IMG/VR virus record: IMGVR_UViG_3300007538_000022
Coordinates: 1 to 64,000 of that record
Source: a virus
Strand: one strand, 5' to 3'
Length of the DNA: 64,000 nucleotides
Part shown: positions 33,005-43,334 of the stretch, in pieces
How the letters are laid out: each line of letters opens with the position of its first letter
How positions within the stretch are numbered: position 1 is the stretch's first letter
Notes under the pieces: model-generated
The model's input: only the letters and a program-made list of their open reading frames with translations
Databases searched by the model: none
What the model was told of the DNA's origin: nothing
Position numbers and translations under genes: made by a program

Positions 33005-34345
33005 TTAAGCAATCTGTAACCAGATATTATTTAAATAAATCATTAAATGTTGTAATCCTGATCCAGTTGGATTCCAACTAATTCCATCCGATACTGCTAT
33101 TGTTCCAGGAGCAGGTTGTGATGGGATTGATCCTGGCATTAATACTAGCTGTTCTGATAACAGTTCAAATATATTAGCATATGGTGATGATATCGAGCCG
33201 TCTACTACATTAACTACTTGTGTAGAGTCATCTGCGTAAATTGACCCTACTACATCGCTGTGTAGCACTCCTGAATTTTGTGTAATTTCTTTTGTTGTTG
33301 GATTATAAAATAATAAACTTTGTGTAGATTCTACTCTAATAGGGTCAACAAAAAAACCTTCGTTTAACGAATTTAATATCGACGTTGATAAAATTATCGA
33401 GTTACTATGTTGCTTCGTAAATCCTGCACGATTTCCTATTGCAATACAATTAGAGCCTTGTAACTGATACCCTGCTTCTACTCCAATTGCAATACTGTAT
33501 GAATTTTGATCTATTTGCCCTGCAGATGTTCCGATAGCGATAGCATGTCTTTCTTGATTTTGATACCCTGACTGTACACCGATTGCTATTGCATTAGGTT
33601 GTTGATCAACATCACCTGCAAATATACCTAAAGAAATTCTATCTTCTCTACTCCGAATACTTTCTGCGTCAACATGACCGAAATAAGTGCTAGTACCTAT
33701 ATCTATTAATTTACTGCTATCATCATTATAAATATCACCTCTAATATCTAACAGAACATAGTCGGCTAAACTTTTAATATTTTCAATTTCAGCTATTAAT
33801 GTGCTAGATGTTACTACTTGTAAATCATCGACAAAGTTTGACAACGATGACGGAGCATCTTCAATTTTACTATACGAAATGGTTCCTGATAATGCATCTA
33901 CTATTATTTCACCGGATGACGAGTACAGTGAACCAACTAATGCAGTGGCGTTAATTTCTCTAAAAGGTCGAGCAGATGTGCCTATTAGTCCAACATTAGG
34001 AGTTTCTGGAATAATAACACCGTTTAATATAATAGATGTTACAGATATTTGACCCATATTTTCTAATGACCTAAACTCAACTCCATCTCCTCTTTCGTTT
34101 ACTTTTAAAAACGACCCTTCATTTCCAGTATAAGATGATGGAGTATCTACTAAATCTAAAACTGTTTGTGCTTTAATACTATTGCCATTAACTGTAATAG
34201 CAGCAGCATTAATAGTACCAATTGCATCAATGTTTTGTACATTTACTATGCTTGAGTCTTGGAGATTTAGATTATCGCCTGCAGGAAGTTCTTTAACTTG
34301 GTTACTGTTAGATGTGTCTAACACTAGTGGAAATCTATTGCTCAT
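33005..34345 (-). CDS. fibre protein with YadA-like head repeats
   Basis: 446 residues. Residues about 245-325 contain five tandem repeats of the form A-I-A-I-G-x-x-A-G-x-x-x-Q (AIAIGVQSGYQNQ, AIAIGTSAGQIDQ, SIAIGVEAGYQLQ, CIAIGNRAGFTKQ), as in trimeric left-handed beta-roll heads of YadA-type adhesins. The N-terminal part (ELPAGDNLNLQDSSI, ITVNGNSIKAQTVLDLVDTP) is fibre-like. The protein likely forms a trimeric shaft or tip. AGGATACATAC precedes the ATG; GATAAATA is 21 bases upstream. Confidence 0.75.
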   Translation of the reverse strand: MSNRFPLVLDTSNSNQVKELPAGDNLNLQDSSIVNVQNIDAIGTINAAAITVNGNSIKAQTVLDLVDTPSSYTGNEGSFLKVNERGDGVEFRSLENMGQISVTSIILNGVIIPETPNVGLIGTSARPFREINATALVGSLYSSSGEIIVDALSGTISYSKIEDAPSSLSNFVDDLQVVTSSTLIAEIENIKSLADYVLLDIRGDIYNDDSSKLIDIGTSTYFGHVDAESIRSREDRISLGIFAGDVDQQPNAIAIGVQSGYQNQERHAIAIGTSAGQIDQNSYSIAIGVEAGYQLQGSNCIAIGNRAGFTKQHSNSIILSTSILNSLNEGFFVDPIRVESTQSLLFYNPTTKEITQNSGVLHSDVVGSIYADDSTQVVNVVDGSISSPYANIFELLSEQLVLMPGSIPSQPAPGTIAVSDGISWNPTGSGLQHLMIYLNNIWLQIA

Positions 34346-34365
34346 GTATGTATCCTATTTTTATA

Positions 34366-34373
34366 TATTTATC
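34366..34373 (-). promoter_or_regulatory. candidate late promoter GATAAATA
   Basis: Minus-strand GATAAATA at 21 bases from the ATG of the fibre gene at 34345, the spacing expected for a late promoter with a short leader. Confidence 0.5.
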
Positions 34374-34383
34374 GCACACCTTA

Positions 34384-34893
34384 TCACCAAGTATCAGTTG
34401 ACCAGGCAATCCGTTTCCATATATCAGCTTCTCCTGTTGTGTATGTTTCTACACAATAATATATGTATGTAGAGTCTACTGATATTGCTCCTTGTGTATC
34501 TAATACTTGACCTTTACTAGTAACAGGTACACTAAATTGTATTACTAAATCTCCTGCTACTATTATATTACCTAATACTGTTAGATTTGAATTAAACACA
34601 ATATCATCGGACGAATTATTAGCTAAAAATTCAGTATCGTTAATATAAGAGCTTAATGTATTTGGCACAGAAAACTCTATAACATTATCAGTTTCGTTAT
34701 AAGACACTGTTATGTTTTCTTGAACTCCATTAGTTATTATATCGGAAAGAGACTGCTGTGCTGTTTCACTAGTAAGAGCTGTAGTTTCGTACAACTCTGT
34801 AAAATTATCATTGATTTTATCAAATGCAATTCTTAATGGGTCTCCATCACCTCTATTGGGACTAGTCCCTAAATTTATTAATTGTATAGTCAT
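34384..34893 (-). CDS. virion structural protein with shared N-terminal module
   Basis: 169 residues. N-terminus QLINLGTSPNRGDGDPLRIA, then FDKINDNFTELYE: the shared module. The C-terminal region, SVPVTSKGQVLDTQGAISVD, ends TGEADIWKRIAWSTDTW. Beta-rich, no enzyme motif. Likely a small fibre/baseplate component with the same attachment site as its neighbours. Confidence 0.65.
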   Translation of the reverse strand: MTIQLINLGTSPNRGDGDPLRIAFDKINDNFTELYETTALTSETAQQSLSDIITNGVQENITVSYNETDNVIEFSVPNTLSSYINDTEFLANNSSDDIVFNSNLTVLGNIIVAGDLVIQFSVPVTSKGQVLDTQGAISVDSTYIYYCVETYTTGEADIWKRIAWSTDTW

Positions 34894-34922
34894 ATTTTAT
34901 TCCTTATTGTTAGCAACTAATC

Positions 34923-37900
34923 TTAGTGTTTACCAACAACTACTTCGATCATTCCACGTTCGGTATCGAACTTATTTGTTAGTGCTTTTCCTATTATTGT
35001 ACCTGGAATTGCAGAATCTATAGCACACGCATACTCAGATATAGAGCTTGATACTAATAGATCTCCTTTTTTAACTTTTCCTACTACTTTACACATTACT
35101 CGACCTTGTAATGCTAATGGAATAACAAAATTTCCATCTAACGACGAGTTCATTAAGTGTGCAGGATTTTCAGATACAATACCTGCAACTCGTGTATCAG
35201 ATTTAATATTTGTAGTAGTTAATTCATATTCTCCACCAAAGATTAAAACAGTGCCAAATGTATAATAGTTATCTGCTAAATAATTTTCAGCTAAGTCAGC
35301 ATACCTAGCAGTAGTTGCAGTCCCGTTAAACAATGTTGCGTATACAGTGTTGTATACTAAATTTGATGCTCCAATGTTATATACATTTGTAGTGTCTGGT
35401 TTTACACCTGTACGGTCAAAAATAAACGGTGTAACACTAGAGTTTGATCCAGTATTTGCTGTTACAATTGCAACTTGTCCTGCAGTTGTTTTACCTGTTC
35501 CAGCTCCTAATGCAATTCCTGTAGATGCTGCTGTTTTTTCTTCTTGTGCTTCAATAAAACTGCTGTAAATCCAATTAGTTGATAAGAAACTCTGGTTATT
35601 GTAAGTTGACAAGCTTTGCAATACACTCTGTGATCCAGCATCGTCGCCTATTGACAAATTTCCATAAAAAGTTACATCAGGATATGTAGGTGATGTTCCT
35701 CCAGACCCGCCGACAGCAGTTAAAATTAAACCTTGAGAAGGAGTTTTTAAATTTAACATAGTACCTGTTAGCGACATTACTTCGTAGCTAGAGTCGTTAC
35801 CTATTATTAAGGATCGAGCATGAACACTACCGTTTGTATTTGTTTTTACTAAACTGTTAGCTTCGCCGGTAATTGATATATTACTTATTCCAAAAGTACC
35901 AGTTGACAATTTAACTAATGCAGAGCCTGGATCTTGTGCTGCTGGTATTTCTGTTGTAAAGTTACTTGGGAGCAGTGCGCCTCCTTCTGTAACTACTGTA
36001 GAAAAAGATATTTGCTCTATATGTGCAGACCCAGTATCGTTTGCCCAATTTCCTAATACTTTATTATTTTCAATTCTGGCAATTTTATTAAAATCAATTC
36101 CATTGTCAGCAAGAGAAATCCATCCATTTGATGCAGTAAATACCGTGCTGTTAAACGATGCAACTCCTAATTCTGATTGCGTGAGTCCGGTTGCATTACT
36201 TCGTGTAGTTGCTGCATTAAGTAATAATTTACTTTGTACAATCCCTGCTGTTGCAGAAACATCGCTATTAACAATAGTATTTGGTTTAATTTGGAAATTA
36301 ATTGTCGAATATTTTTCAGTAACTTCGTTATTAACTACAGTTAATGTATTAATATTTGTAAATGATATATCACTTAAATTATCATGTACAGCATTCGCCC
36401 ATTCATCAACTGGTCCTGATAATATTACAGCTTCTGCTCCTCCGACGACTTGAACAGTATCCACCGCAGGAGAATCTCCTTCAGGTTTACCATCACTAAA
36501 TACTCCAGATACTGGAGTATAAATTATCTCAGTTAAGTTTGTTCCTAAACTTTGAAAATCTCTAGTTCCTAAAATAGTACCAACTGCTCCAGTAACTGAT
36601 CCTACCATCTGATCATTAACTTCAAACGGACCGTTTACAATCGAACCTGAAATTACAAATATTTTTTTGTAACCTGTACTAATTAATAGCTGACCATTTG
36701 ATATATTTGTAATATCAACGTCGTTCATATCTGCTAACAATTCACTACTACTGTTAGCTAATATCAAGTCGTCAACGTAAATTTTAGTAGCAACATCTGA
36801 ATCGTTAGTAGGAGCTTTTAAATTAGTAATAGTGTTACTACCAGCATTTAAATCTCCAGTTAAAATAGTTGAGCCATCTGCTGCAATTGCACCTGGGCCG
36901 ATTTTATTAACTATAACATTTCCATTTGTATCAAATCCTAGTCTTCGATTAATGTATCCTCGAACGGCACTTTCAGTAGGTACTGTATCAGATGCATTGT
37001 CAGCCATTGCAGTGTCTGTGGAAAATTCAGTAATAACAACTCCACGCTTGAATCCTAATCCATCAACATCGGAAAGTGCAATGTTAGCAGCAAACGAAAC
37101 TGTGCCTGTACCTTGGTCTACACTAAAGAATCTTCCAGCTCTAAAAACACCATCCTGATCTGTTGATGTATAAAATACACGGCCTTTATTAATTTCTGTA
37201 ACTTCTTTAGAGCTGTCTTTTTCACTTGGGCTTCCGAAAATTACATTTGGGAAATTAGTATTGTTATAACTACCTGTACCTATGTCTAAGAAATCATGCC
37301 CAGTTACTCGACATGTTGAAATACCTACAGTAATGTTTCCAGTTTGATTTGCTTTCAACCCTGCTCTAATAGTAATATTTTCTGATCCGTAGATAACTGG
37401 AAGTGCTATACCTGTAGAGTCTGTTTGGTTAATAGTTTCAATATCTTCTAGATCAACAAGTGCATACGCTATATTTTCTGAAACAGGGACTTCGTTTCCT
37501 TCTGAATCAACACCTCGATAATTAAACACATAATGTGTTTTTCCACCCCATGATATAATAGGTGCTTCTACTAATGTTTCTGGTCTCCACCCTAATGGCC
37601 TAAATCCTTCAGGTGTCTTGCTATTATTGTTTAATCGATATATTTCATTAGTGTCAGAAACTGGTTGCAGTGCTAACCGCACATCTCCTATTGTTGCACC
37701 TTTAGTTGTACCTGAGCCGGCTAATTCACTAGTTTGAGCTCTTGCACTGTCAATGATTAATCGAATATAGTCGTAACCTTCATCAAAACTAACTTGTGCA
37801 GTTCCATCTGGCAATTCATTGCCTATACTATCGCTAGTTAAAAATGATATCGAACGATATACAGTATCAGTATTTTCATCAAAGACTATAGCAGTTGACG

Positions 37901-40900
37901 GTCTAATTGCTATTAATTCTTGTGATTTAATATCTGAAATTATATGTGTTTGATTTCTTCTATAATTTATTATTTTACCATATGGAACATTTTCTAATAA
38001 ACCGTTACGACTAAATTGAGTTTCGCTAGTAGAAAAATTCAATTTATATACACGACCGTCAAACATCGGAGTCGACGCTTCAACTTTAATAGTACCTGCA
38101 ATTGAAAATGCTGTAATAATTCCAGTTAATGCTACAGGATCACCATTATCAATTTCAGTTACTGTAATAATAGCATCATGTTCTACACTAGTACCTCCTA
38201 ATAAGTTACCGTCAACTGTAATAGTATCTCCTACTGTAAAGTTTGTACCGTTTGAAATTATATCTGCAGAATACCCATTGTGAATAGTTTTATAAATTGT
38301 AAATACTGCATTGTTAGCAAGAGGATTAGTTACATCTTTAGTAACTGGAATCGATGTTCCTACATTTTCGTATCTTCCTACACACGCATTAGTTTTTTCT
38401 ACGTTTGCTACTTCGTATCTAGCAAAGATTTGTTTAGTTTCATGATATATGTCAAATTCAGATCTTGATGATGGAACATCTTTAAAATCGAATGCATACA
38501 AGAACAATTTTTCCAATTGGTTTGTGTACCCATCTGGATCAATTGAAACTGGCACACTGTTTGCACCTAATGCTACAGAAGTAGGAGCTCCAAGTGCTGT
38601 TTCAGTAATTTCCAATTCATTAGTTAAATCAAATGCTCCTTGAACATTGATAAGATAAATTACAGTTGACCCTGAAGTATCGCTTGAATCAACTACAACT
38701 GTGCCGAAAGCACCGCTACTCACTTGCGTTAATACTTGCCCTTGTTCAACTACTACACCCCCAGATAATGTTAAAATAACATTAGCATTAAAAGTTCTAG
38801 CTGATTGAACCATATCTTGAGCTAGAAAAATATCATCTGGAATTTCATTTGGGTCAAACCCATCTGCTACTAATCCATATTCACCGTAACAACTTGAACT
38901 AGACAAAGACCTAATTTGTGATCCATTTTTTGAATAGTATGATGCCCAGCAATAATATGTAAACATTGATACTAGTTCTGACAATGCCCCATTAGCAACT
39001 ACTAATCCATAACCTAAATCGTTAATATTAGTAAAGTCATTACCTAATATTGATCTATTACCTGCAGTTTGCAATGTAATAGGAATTGGACTAGATAAAT
39101 CATTTAAGTTAACACCTGTAGATAAACTACTAGTTACTCCAGAAAAACCAAGATTGTTATTTGAACTATAATCTAATTTTAATTCTGCTATACCTAAATC
39201 TGGATCATATTGTGCAATTGCATTAACTTGAAATCGTTTTCCATCTATATAAAACACGCTAGGTGTTTCAGGTCTACGGACGAATAATCCTTGTGGTTCT
39301 GCTTGAGATCCATAACTCTGAACCATAATTCTAAATGGATCTCCATCTATTTTTTCATATACTTGAACAGCAGTATTTCCCACAAATGCATCTACAAAGA
39401 TACCACCACTGAATGATTGTTTGTTTGATGATTTTGAAAACGACGAAGATCCTTGAATATATGGTGATTTTGTTAATACTTGGCCTTCAGGATCAAGTAC
39501 TCCCATAAATCCTCCATGACCGTGAACTGATATGTTCCTAATCATAGTTGCATCATTTAATAAAAATACATCTAAGTCTTTATTGTTTAGTGGAGGATTA
39601 TATTCACCATCAAACCAATAAACAATAGTATCTATTAAATTTTCAGTTGCAGCATAAACACCGTCAATTTCTCTCCAATAATTAATACTTTCTAAATAAT
39701 CAAATTCTAATGATGACGTATGTGTTTTTGTTGCAACATAATAGTAATATACACCCGATGCTAAAACTTTAACAACTTCTTTTTCTTTATAAAGCGTACT
39801 TGGAGCCCATTCAAACGGATCAGCAATTCCTAATGAAATATCGTGATCGTATGTTTTAGTTGATTCAGTTCCATATGTTAATACCGGTTCTTCTGCGTTG
39901 TACAATTGTGTTAATAGCGTGTTTATAAAACGAATTGAATTATTAATTTCAGAAGTTGCATTATAACGATTCGCAATATCGTAGAATTTTCCTTGAAGTT
40001 CTAAAGCATATTCATTGCCACCGTTATTTAAATCATTAATTAATCCATCAATAATAAGACCTATATTTTTGAAAAAGATCGATCTTGAATAATCTCCAGA
40101 TAGTACATATGCAGGGAAAAAATATTCTACATAATTTGTAGCTTGTTCCTGTAAAAAAAGTTTGTTAACACGAATAATTTCAGTAGCAGCTACCCATCTT
40201 CCAACATTCTCATAGACACTGCCAACATTTTTAGTCAATGCTGGATCAGTGAGATAATGTCTGCCAAAGTATCCGTCAACTCGTTGAGTTAACGGATTTA
40301 TATATTCAACACCATTTGGAACTTTAGTAACAGTTAACACAATATCTGCAGCACCGTTGTTACCTAATTGTGCATCTTTTATAAATATTCTTTCATCTTT
40401 TTGAAATGATGTTCCAAACTCTAATATTTCTACATTTGAAATCTCACCTCCGCTTCCTACTGTTATTCTAAATACTGCATCTTTTCCAAAAAACTCTGAA
40501 ATGTAAGAACTTACAGTATATGTACCGGGTATGCGATATACATCAGTTTGAGCATCGTATGTAATAGTTTCTATATTACTTTTACCTAATACCATACCGT
40601 CAAATTCTGCATCACGATAAAAATACATATCAGCCCAAATAGATTGAGATATTCTATTTTTAGGTTTAATAACACATCTACGTAATTCGTCCCCGCAGAT
40701 TGATACATTCGGAGGTAATCGTATAGGGAAATCTTCTTCATATACGCCAGATTCAACAAATATAGCAATATGATTATTTCTTACAATATTACCATATTCC
40801 AGTTCTTCGCCATTTTCAAACTCAATTGGTTCTAATAGCTGAACATCTATCTCATCTGTTTCAAGTAAACTAACTGCTCTAGGCCCTGCTTCGTACTTAT

Positions 40901-42782
40901 AGTCGATGATTCTGCCAACAGCTCCTGAAAGTTTTCCTCTAACTATTTTCCCAGGTATAATGTCTGTATTAATTGGATCTGCTTGGTCAACATGACCATT
41001 ATTGCCATTGGATAAATTAATTTTATATGTAGTTCCACCGTCAATAACACCAGGCGCTCCTAATACTCCAGATTCGATTACAGTTAATACTACGTTAAAT
41101 TTCGCTTCTATTACAGATGCTGCTTGTAAGTCAGGTACTACAGTTTCATTTATATACTGTGTATACTTTGTTTGATACATAGTATCTACCGCAGTATTTG
41201 TTAAAATATAGTCTACTACTAAATCTCTTACAAATTCAATACTAGCAACAGTTTGTACTTTTTGTCTACTAATTGCATTCCTAGAACTAATATTTGAGTA
41301 GTATCGAATGCCAGCCCATCGAGATAAGTAATTAGCATTGTTTCCAGATAACGAGTCTAATGATACACTTTCTAAAATTAATTCTATATCTCTCTGACAT
41401 AGCTCAATATCGTAATTGTCAGAAAAACTTGGATAAGTAGATTTTATAAATCCAATAACTTCATTCACAATAAACACTTTATTTTTTAAAATAAGTGTTC
41501 TAGAATTATTACGACCGGAAATTGGGGAGCTCATTCCTGATGTAATAATAGTCGAATTATTGCTATTATTACCATATGTAATTGTTTGTATATAAGGGCC
41601 GGGCTCGTATGGAGTTGCTAGTATAAGTTCTTCTGCTTTTCTAGCAGCAGCGTTTATTGTTCGATATGCATAGCCGGGTGATCTTCCTTCTCTACCTATA
41701 GGAGTTGACAGTTGACGATCGTCTCCGGATGTGTTTACAAATAGATTAACATTGCTAGTTACTGCAGCATTGTCAACATATAATTTAGTAGCTGCTTGCA
41801 AATCAGTAGCATCGTTAGGAGTTCCTGTGCCGGACAAATCGCCAGGATGATCTGATAAGTACAATGGTCCTTCCATTGTATCTCCTTGGCGCCGTACAAC
41901 TGCATATCTTGGAAGTACAGAATTAGATAACCAGTTTCCTAATAGCGACGGATCGTAGTACAAGTCTGTTAACGTAAATTCTCCAGTTCCGCCAGTTAAT
42001 AATATTCTATTAACATTATTAATAGCATCTTCTGCAGAAGAATATAATCCAATATTGTTTTCATCTTGTATACGTATATAATATATTTCACCTGAAACTA
42101 CACCTGCAGGATCTGAACCTGATGAGTTAAAAATGTAAGCTCCGCCGGTATATTCAGAAGTTAATCCATGATCTTGAATGTATAAATATCCAGATGAAAT
42201 TGTAGATGTAGTTAAAATATAATTACTAGTATCTTGAGGTTCATCACCTATCCTAATTCCACTTCCTGAAATTTGTTTTTTTTGATATGTTTGATCTGCA
42301 TACCCTTTGTTAATAACTAATGCATCTAACGTGAAATCAGTATTATGAACATTGTTAAACAAGTCAATAGCATCAGATGATACTTCTACATTTGCAATAG
42401 CATACGAATTTGCATTAAGTGGGCTTGATAATTCTGCTTTCGGGTCGTTACTTAATTTTGATGAAAGTTGACGTACTATTAATTTTCCATCAACTGTAAA
42501 ATCAAAACCAATAGTATCGGCTGTATTATCTAATGCGCTGTTACTTGCTAGTTCTAAGAAAGTTAATCCTGACCCGTCTGATTTTACAATAACTGCTTTA
42601 TTTTCATTATTATTATATGCATCAGGAACATCGCCTAAATCAGTAAATGATATCTGGCCTCCTATACCAAAAACAGCATACAATTCGTTAAAATTTTCAT
42701 TTACTTTTCTAAATGATTCTCGTATACTATCTCCGGTACCGTCATTACCTTCAACACCGATATCAATTTCTTGTTTTGCCAT
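34923..42782 (-). CDS. giant virion structural/adhesin protein
   Basis: 2619 residues, the largest gene here. N-terminus IDIGVEGNDGTGDSIRESFR, KVNENFNELYAV is the shared module. The middle has beta-helix/pectate-lyase-like stretches (NHIAIFVESGVYEEDFPIRLP, SICGDELRRCVIKPK, ISVHGHGGFMGVLDPEGQV). A later region, DGVFRAGRFFSVDQGTGTVSF, is known from marine phage structural proteins. The C-terminal 130 residues (YADLAENYLADNYYTFGTV, TRVAGIVSENPAHLMN, ALQGRVMCKVVGKVKKGDLLV) look like a conserved trimerisation or chaperone-type end domain. GGAG precedes the ATG. A long side fibre or baseplate adhesin is most likely. Confidence 0.82.
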   Translation of the reverse strand: MAKQEIDIGVEGNDGTGDSIRESFRKVNENFNELYAVFGIGGQISFTDLGDVPDAYNNNENKAVIVKSDGSGLTFLELASNSALDNTADTIGFDFTVDGKLIVRQLSSKLSNDPKAELSSPLNANSYAIANVEVSSDAIDLFNNVHNTDFTLDALVINKGYADQTYQKKQISGSGIRIGDEPQDTSNYILTTSTISSGYLYIQDHGLTSEYTGGAYIFNSSGSDPAGVVSGEIYYIRIQDENNIGLYSSAEDAINNVNRILLTGGTGEFTLTDLYYDPSLLGNWLSNSVLPRYAVVRRQGDTMEGPLYLSDHPGDLSGTGTPNDATDLQAATKLYVDNAAVTSNVNLFVNTSGDDRQLSTPIGREGRSPGYAYRTINAAARKAEELILATPYEPGPYIQTITYGNNSNNSTIITSGMSSPISGRNNSRTLILKNKVFIVNEVIGFIKSTYPSFSDNYDIELCQRDIELILESVSLDSLSGNNANYLSRWAGIRYYSNISSRNAISRQKVQTVASIEFVRDLVVDYILTNTAVDTMYQTKYTQYINETVVPDLQAASVIEAKFNVVLTVIESGVLGAPGVIDGGTTYKINLSNGNNGHVDQADPINTDIIPGKIVRGKLSGAVGRIIDYKYEAGPRAVSLLETDEIDVQLLEPIEFENGEELEYGNIVRNNHIAIFVESGVYEEDFPIRLPPNVSICGDELRRCVIKPKNRISQSIWADMYFYRDAEFDGMVLGKSNIETITYDAQTDVYRIPGTYTVSSYISEFFGKDAVFRITVGSGGEISNVEILEFGTSFQKDERIFIKDAQLGNNGAADIVLTVTKVPNGVEYINPLTQRVDGYFGRHYLTDPALTKNVGSVYENVGRWVAATEIIRVNKLFLQEQATNYVEYFFPAYVLSGDYSRSIFFKNIGLIIDGLINDLNNGGNEYALELQGKFYDIANRYNATSEINNSIRFINTLLTQLYNAEEPVLTYGTESTKTYDHDISLGIADPFEWAPSTLYKEKEVVKVLASGVYYYYVATKTHTSSLEFDYLESINYWREIDGVYAATENLIDTIVYWFDGEYNPPLNNKDLDVFLLNDATMIRNISVHGHGGFMGVLDPEGQVLTKSPYIQGSSSFSKSSNKQSFSGGIFVDAFVGNTAVQVYEKIDGDPFRIMVQSYGSQAEPQGLFVRRPETPSVFYIDGKRFQVNAIAQYDPDLGIAELKLDYSSNNNLGFSGVTSSLSTGVNLNDLSSPIPITLQTAGNRSILGNDFTNINDLGYGLVVANGALSELVSMFTYYCWASYYSKNGSQIRSLSSSSCYGEYGLVADGFDPNEIPDDIFLAQDMVQSARTFNANVILTLSGGVVVEQGQVLTQVSSGAFGTVVVDSSDTSGSTVIYLINVQGAFDLTNELEITETALGAPTSVALGANSVPVSIDPDGYTNQLEKLFLYAFDFKDVPSSRSEFDIYHETKQIFARYEVANVEKTNACVGRYENVGTSIPVTKDVTNPLANNAVFTIYKTIHNGYSADIISNGTNFTVGDTITVDGNLLGGTSVEHDAIITVTEIDNGDPVALTGIITAFSIAGTIKVEASTPMFDGRVYKLNFSTSETQFSRNGLLENVPYGKIINYRRNQTHIISDIKSQELIAIRPSTAIVFDENTDTVYRSISFLTSDSIGNELPDGTAQVSFDEGYDYIRLIIDSARAQTSELAGSGTTKGATIGDVRLALQPVSDTNEIYRLNNNSKTPEGFRPLGWRPETLVEAPIISWGGKTHYVFNYRGVDSEGNEVPVSENIAYALVDLEDIETINQTDSTGIALPVIYGSENITIRAGLKANQTGNITVGISTCRVTGHDFLDIGTGSYNNTNFPNVIFGSPSEKDSSKEVTEINKGRVFYTSTDQDGVFRAGRFFSVDQGTGTVSFAANIALSDVDGLGFKRGVVITEFSTDTAMADNASDTVPTESAVRGYINRRLGFDTNGNVIVNKIGPGAIAADGSTILTGDLNAGSNTITNLKAPTNDSDVATKIYVDDLILANSSSELLADMNDVDITNISNGQLLISTGYKKIFVISGSIVNGPFEVNDQMVGSVTGAVGTILGTRDFQSLGTNLTEIIYTPVSGVFSDGKPEGDSPAVDTVQVVGGAEAVILSGPVDEWANAVHDNLSDISFTNINTLTVVNNEVTEKYSTINFQIKPNTIVNSDVSATAGIVQSKLLLNAATTRSNATGLTQSELGVASFNSTVFTASNGWISLADNGIDFNKIARIENNKVLGNWANDTGSAHIEQISFSTVVTEGGALLPSNFTTEIPAAQDPGSALVKLSTGTFGISNISITGEANSLVKTNTNGSVHARSLIIGNDSSYEVMSLTGTMLNLKTPSQGLILTAVGGSGGTSPTYPDVTFYGNLSIGDDAGSQSVLQSLSTYNNQSFLSTNWIYSSFIEAQEEKTAASTGIALGAGTGKTTAGQVAIVTANTGSNSSVTPFIFDRTGVKPDTTNVYNIGASNLVYNTVYATLFNGTATTARYADLAENYLADNYYTFGTVLIFGGEYELTTTNIKSDTRVAGIVSENPAHLMNSSLDGNFVIPLALQGRVMCKVVGKVKKGDLLVSSSISEYACAIDSAIPGTIIGKALTNKFDTERGMIEVVVGKH

Positions 42783-42830
42783 TATTTTGCTCCATTAAAA
42801 TCTGTATATTTATTAGAAATATGTTTAATA

Positions 42831-42838
42831 TATTTATC
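42831..42838 (-). promoter_or_regulatory. candidate late promoter GATAAATA
   Basis: Minus-strand GATAAATA about 50 bases upstream of the giant structural gene; a second, weaker AATAAATA lies closer, at 42806-42813. Confidence 0.45.
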
Positions 42839-42904
42839 TGGGATGCGTACTTGCTGCATTCTGCAAATACTAGCAAAAATAATGTATAGTAGTTATATTA
42901 TGAA

Positions 42905-42933
42905 AAGAGATAGGCGTACTTGCACTATCTCTT
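42905..42933 (-). terminator. terminator-like hairpin
   Basis: 9-bp stem AAGAGATAG / CTATCTCTT with an 11-base loop in the 179-base gap after gene 42962; on the minus strand it is followed by TTTTCATAAT. Separates the accessory block from the adhesion block. Apart from this and the promoter motif I see nothing else in the gap. Confidence 0.6.
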
Positions 42934-42961
42934 AATAAAGAAAGGTATTTAAAATTATTTT

Positions 42962-43294
42962 TTATGCAGCAGTACCTGTATCTGTTTTAGATACAGATTT
43001 AGTCTTTGATGCTGTTTTAGACTTAGATGTTGCTCTAGGTTTAGATTTTGCTCTGGGTTTGGGTTTAGGTTTTTCTACAATATTTGGGACTAATTTTTCT
43101 ATAAATTGTATTTTTTCTTTTTTCCACATAGTCCATAAGCTATAACCTATACCAAAGTATGCAACATACTGGGTAAACTCTTGAACAATTAAAAATGCAA
43201 CACATGCTGACAATAATATTAATCCGTCTAATGTAGTGCGTTCTTTAGATCGTTCAATAATCCAATTTTTCATATTAATTAATGTTTGTTTCAT
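42962..43294 (-). CDS. small membrane protein with basic Lys/Ser/Thr tail
   Basis: 110 residues: two hydrophobic segments (about 22-40, LDGLILLSACVAFLIVQEF; and 41-55, TQYVAYFGIGYSLWTMW), then a Lys-rich stretch and a low-complexity basic tail (KPKPRAKSKPRATSKSKTA, about 75-105). No enzyme motif. Possibly a holin-type or inner-membrane protein whose basic tail could touch nucleic acid; function unknown. CTAAATA lies about 28 bases upstream. Confidence 0.55.
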   Translation of the reverse strand: MKQTLINMKNWIIERSKERTTLDGLILLSACVAFLIVQEFTQYVAYFGIGYSLWTMWKKEKIQFIEKLVPNIVEKPKPKPRAKSKPRATSKSKTASKTKSVSKTDTGTAA

Positions 43295-43321
43295 TATTAC
43301 TCCTTGCTGATGTTATAATCG

Positions 43322-43328
43322 TATTTAG
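43322..43328 (-). promoter_or_regulatory. candidate late promoter CTAAATA
   Basis: Minus-strand CTAAATA, 28 bases upstream of the ATG at 43294, between it and the end of gene 43335. Short motif; suggestive position only. Confidence 0.35.
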
Positions 43329-43334
43329 TTCTCA

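Noticed and set aside
40586-40768. 60-residue minus-strand frame inside the giant structural gene
   Set aside because: Out-of-frame shadow of a much longer gene; no start signal.
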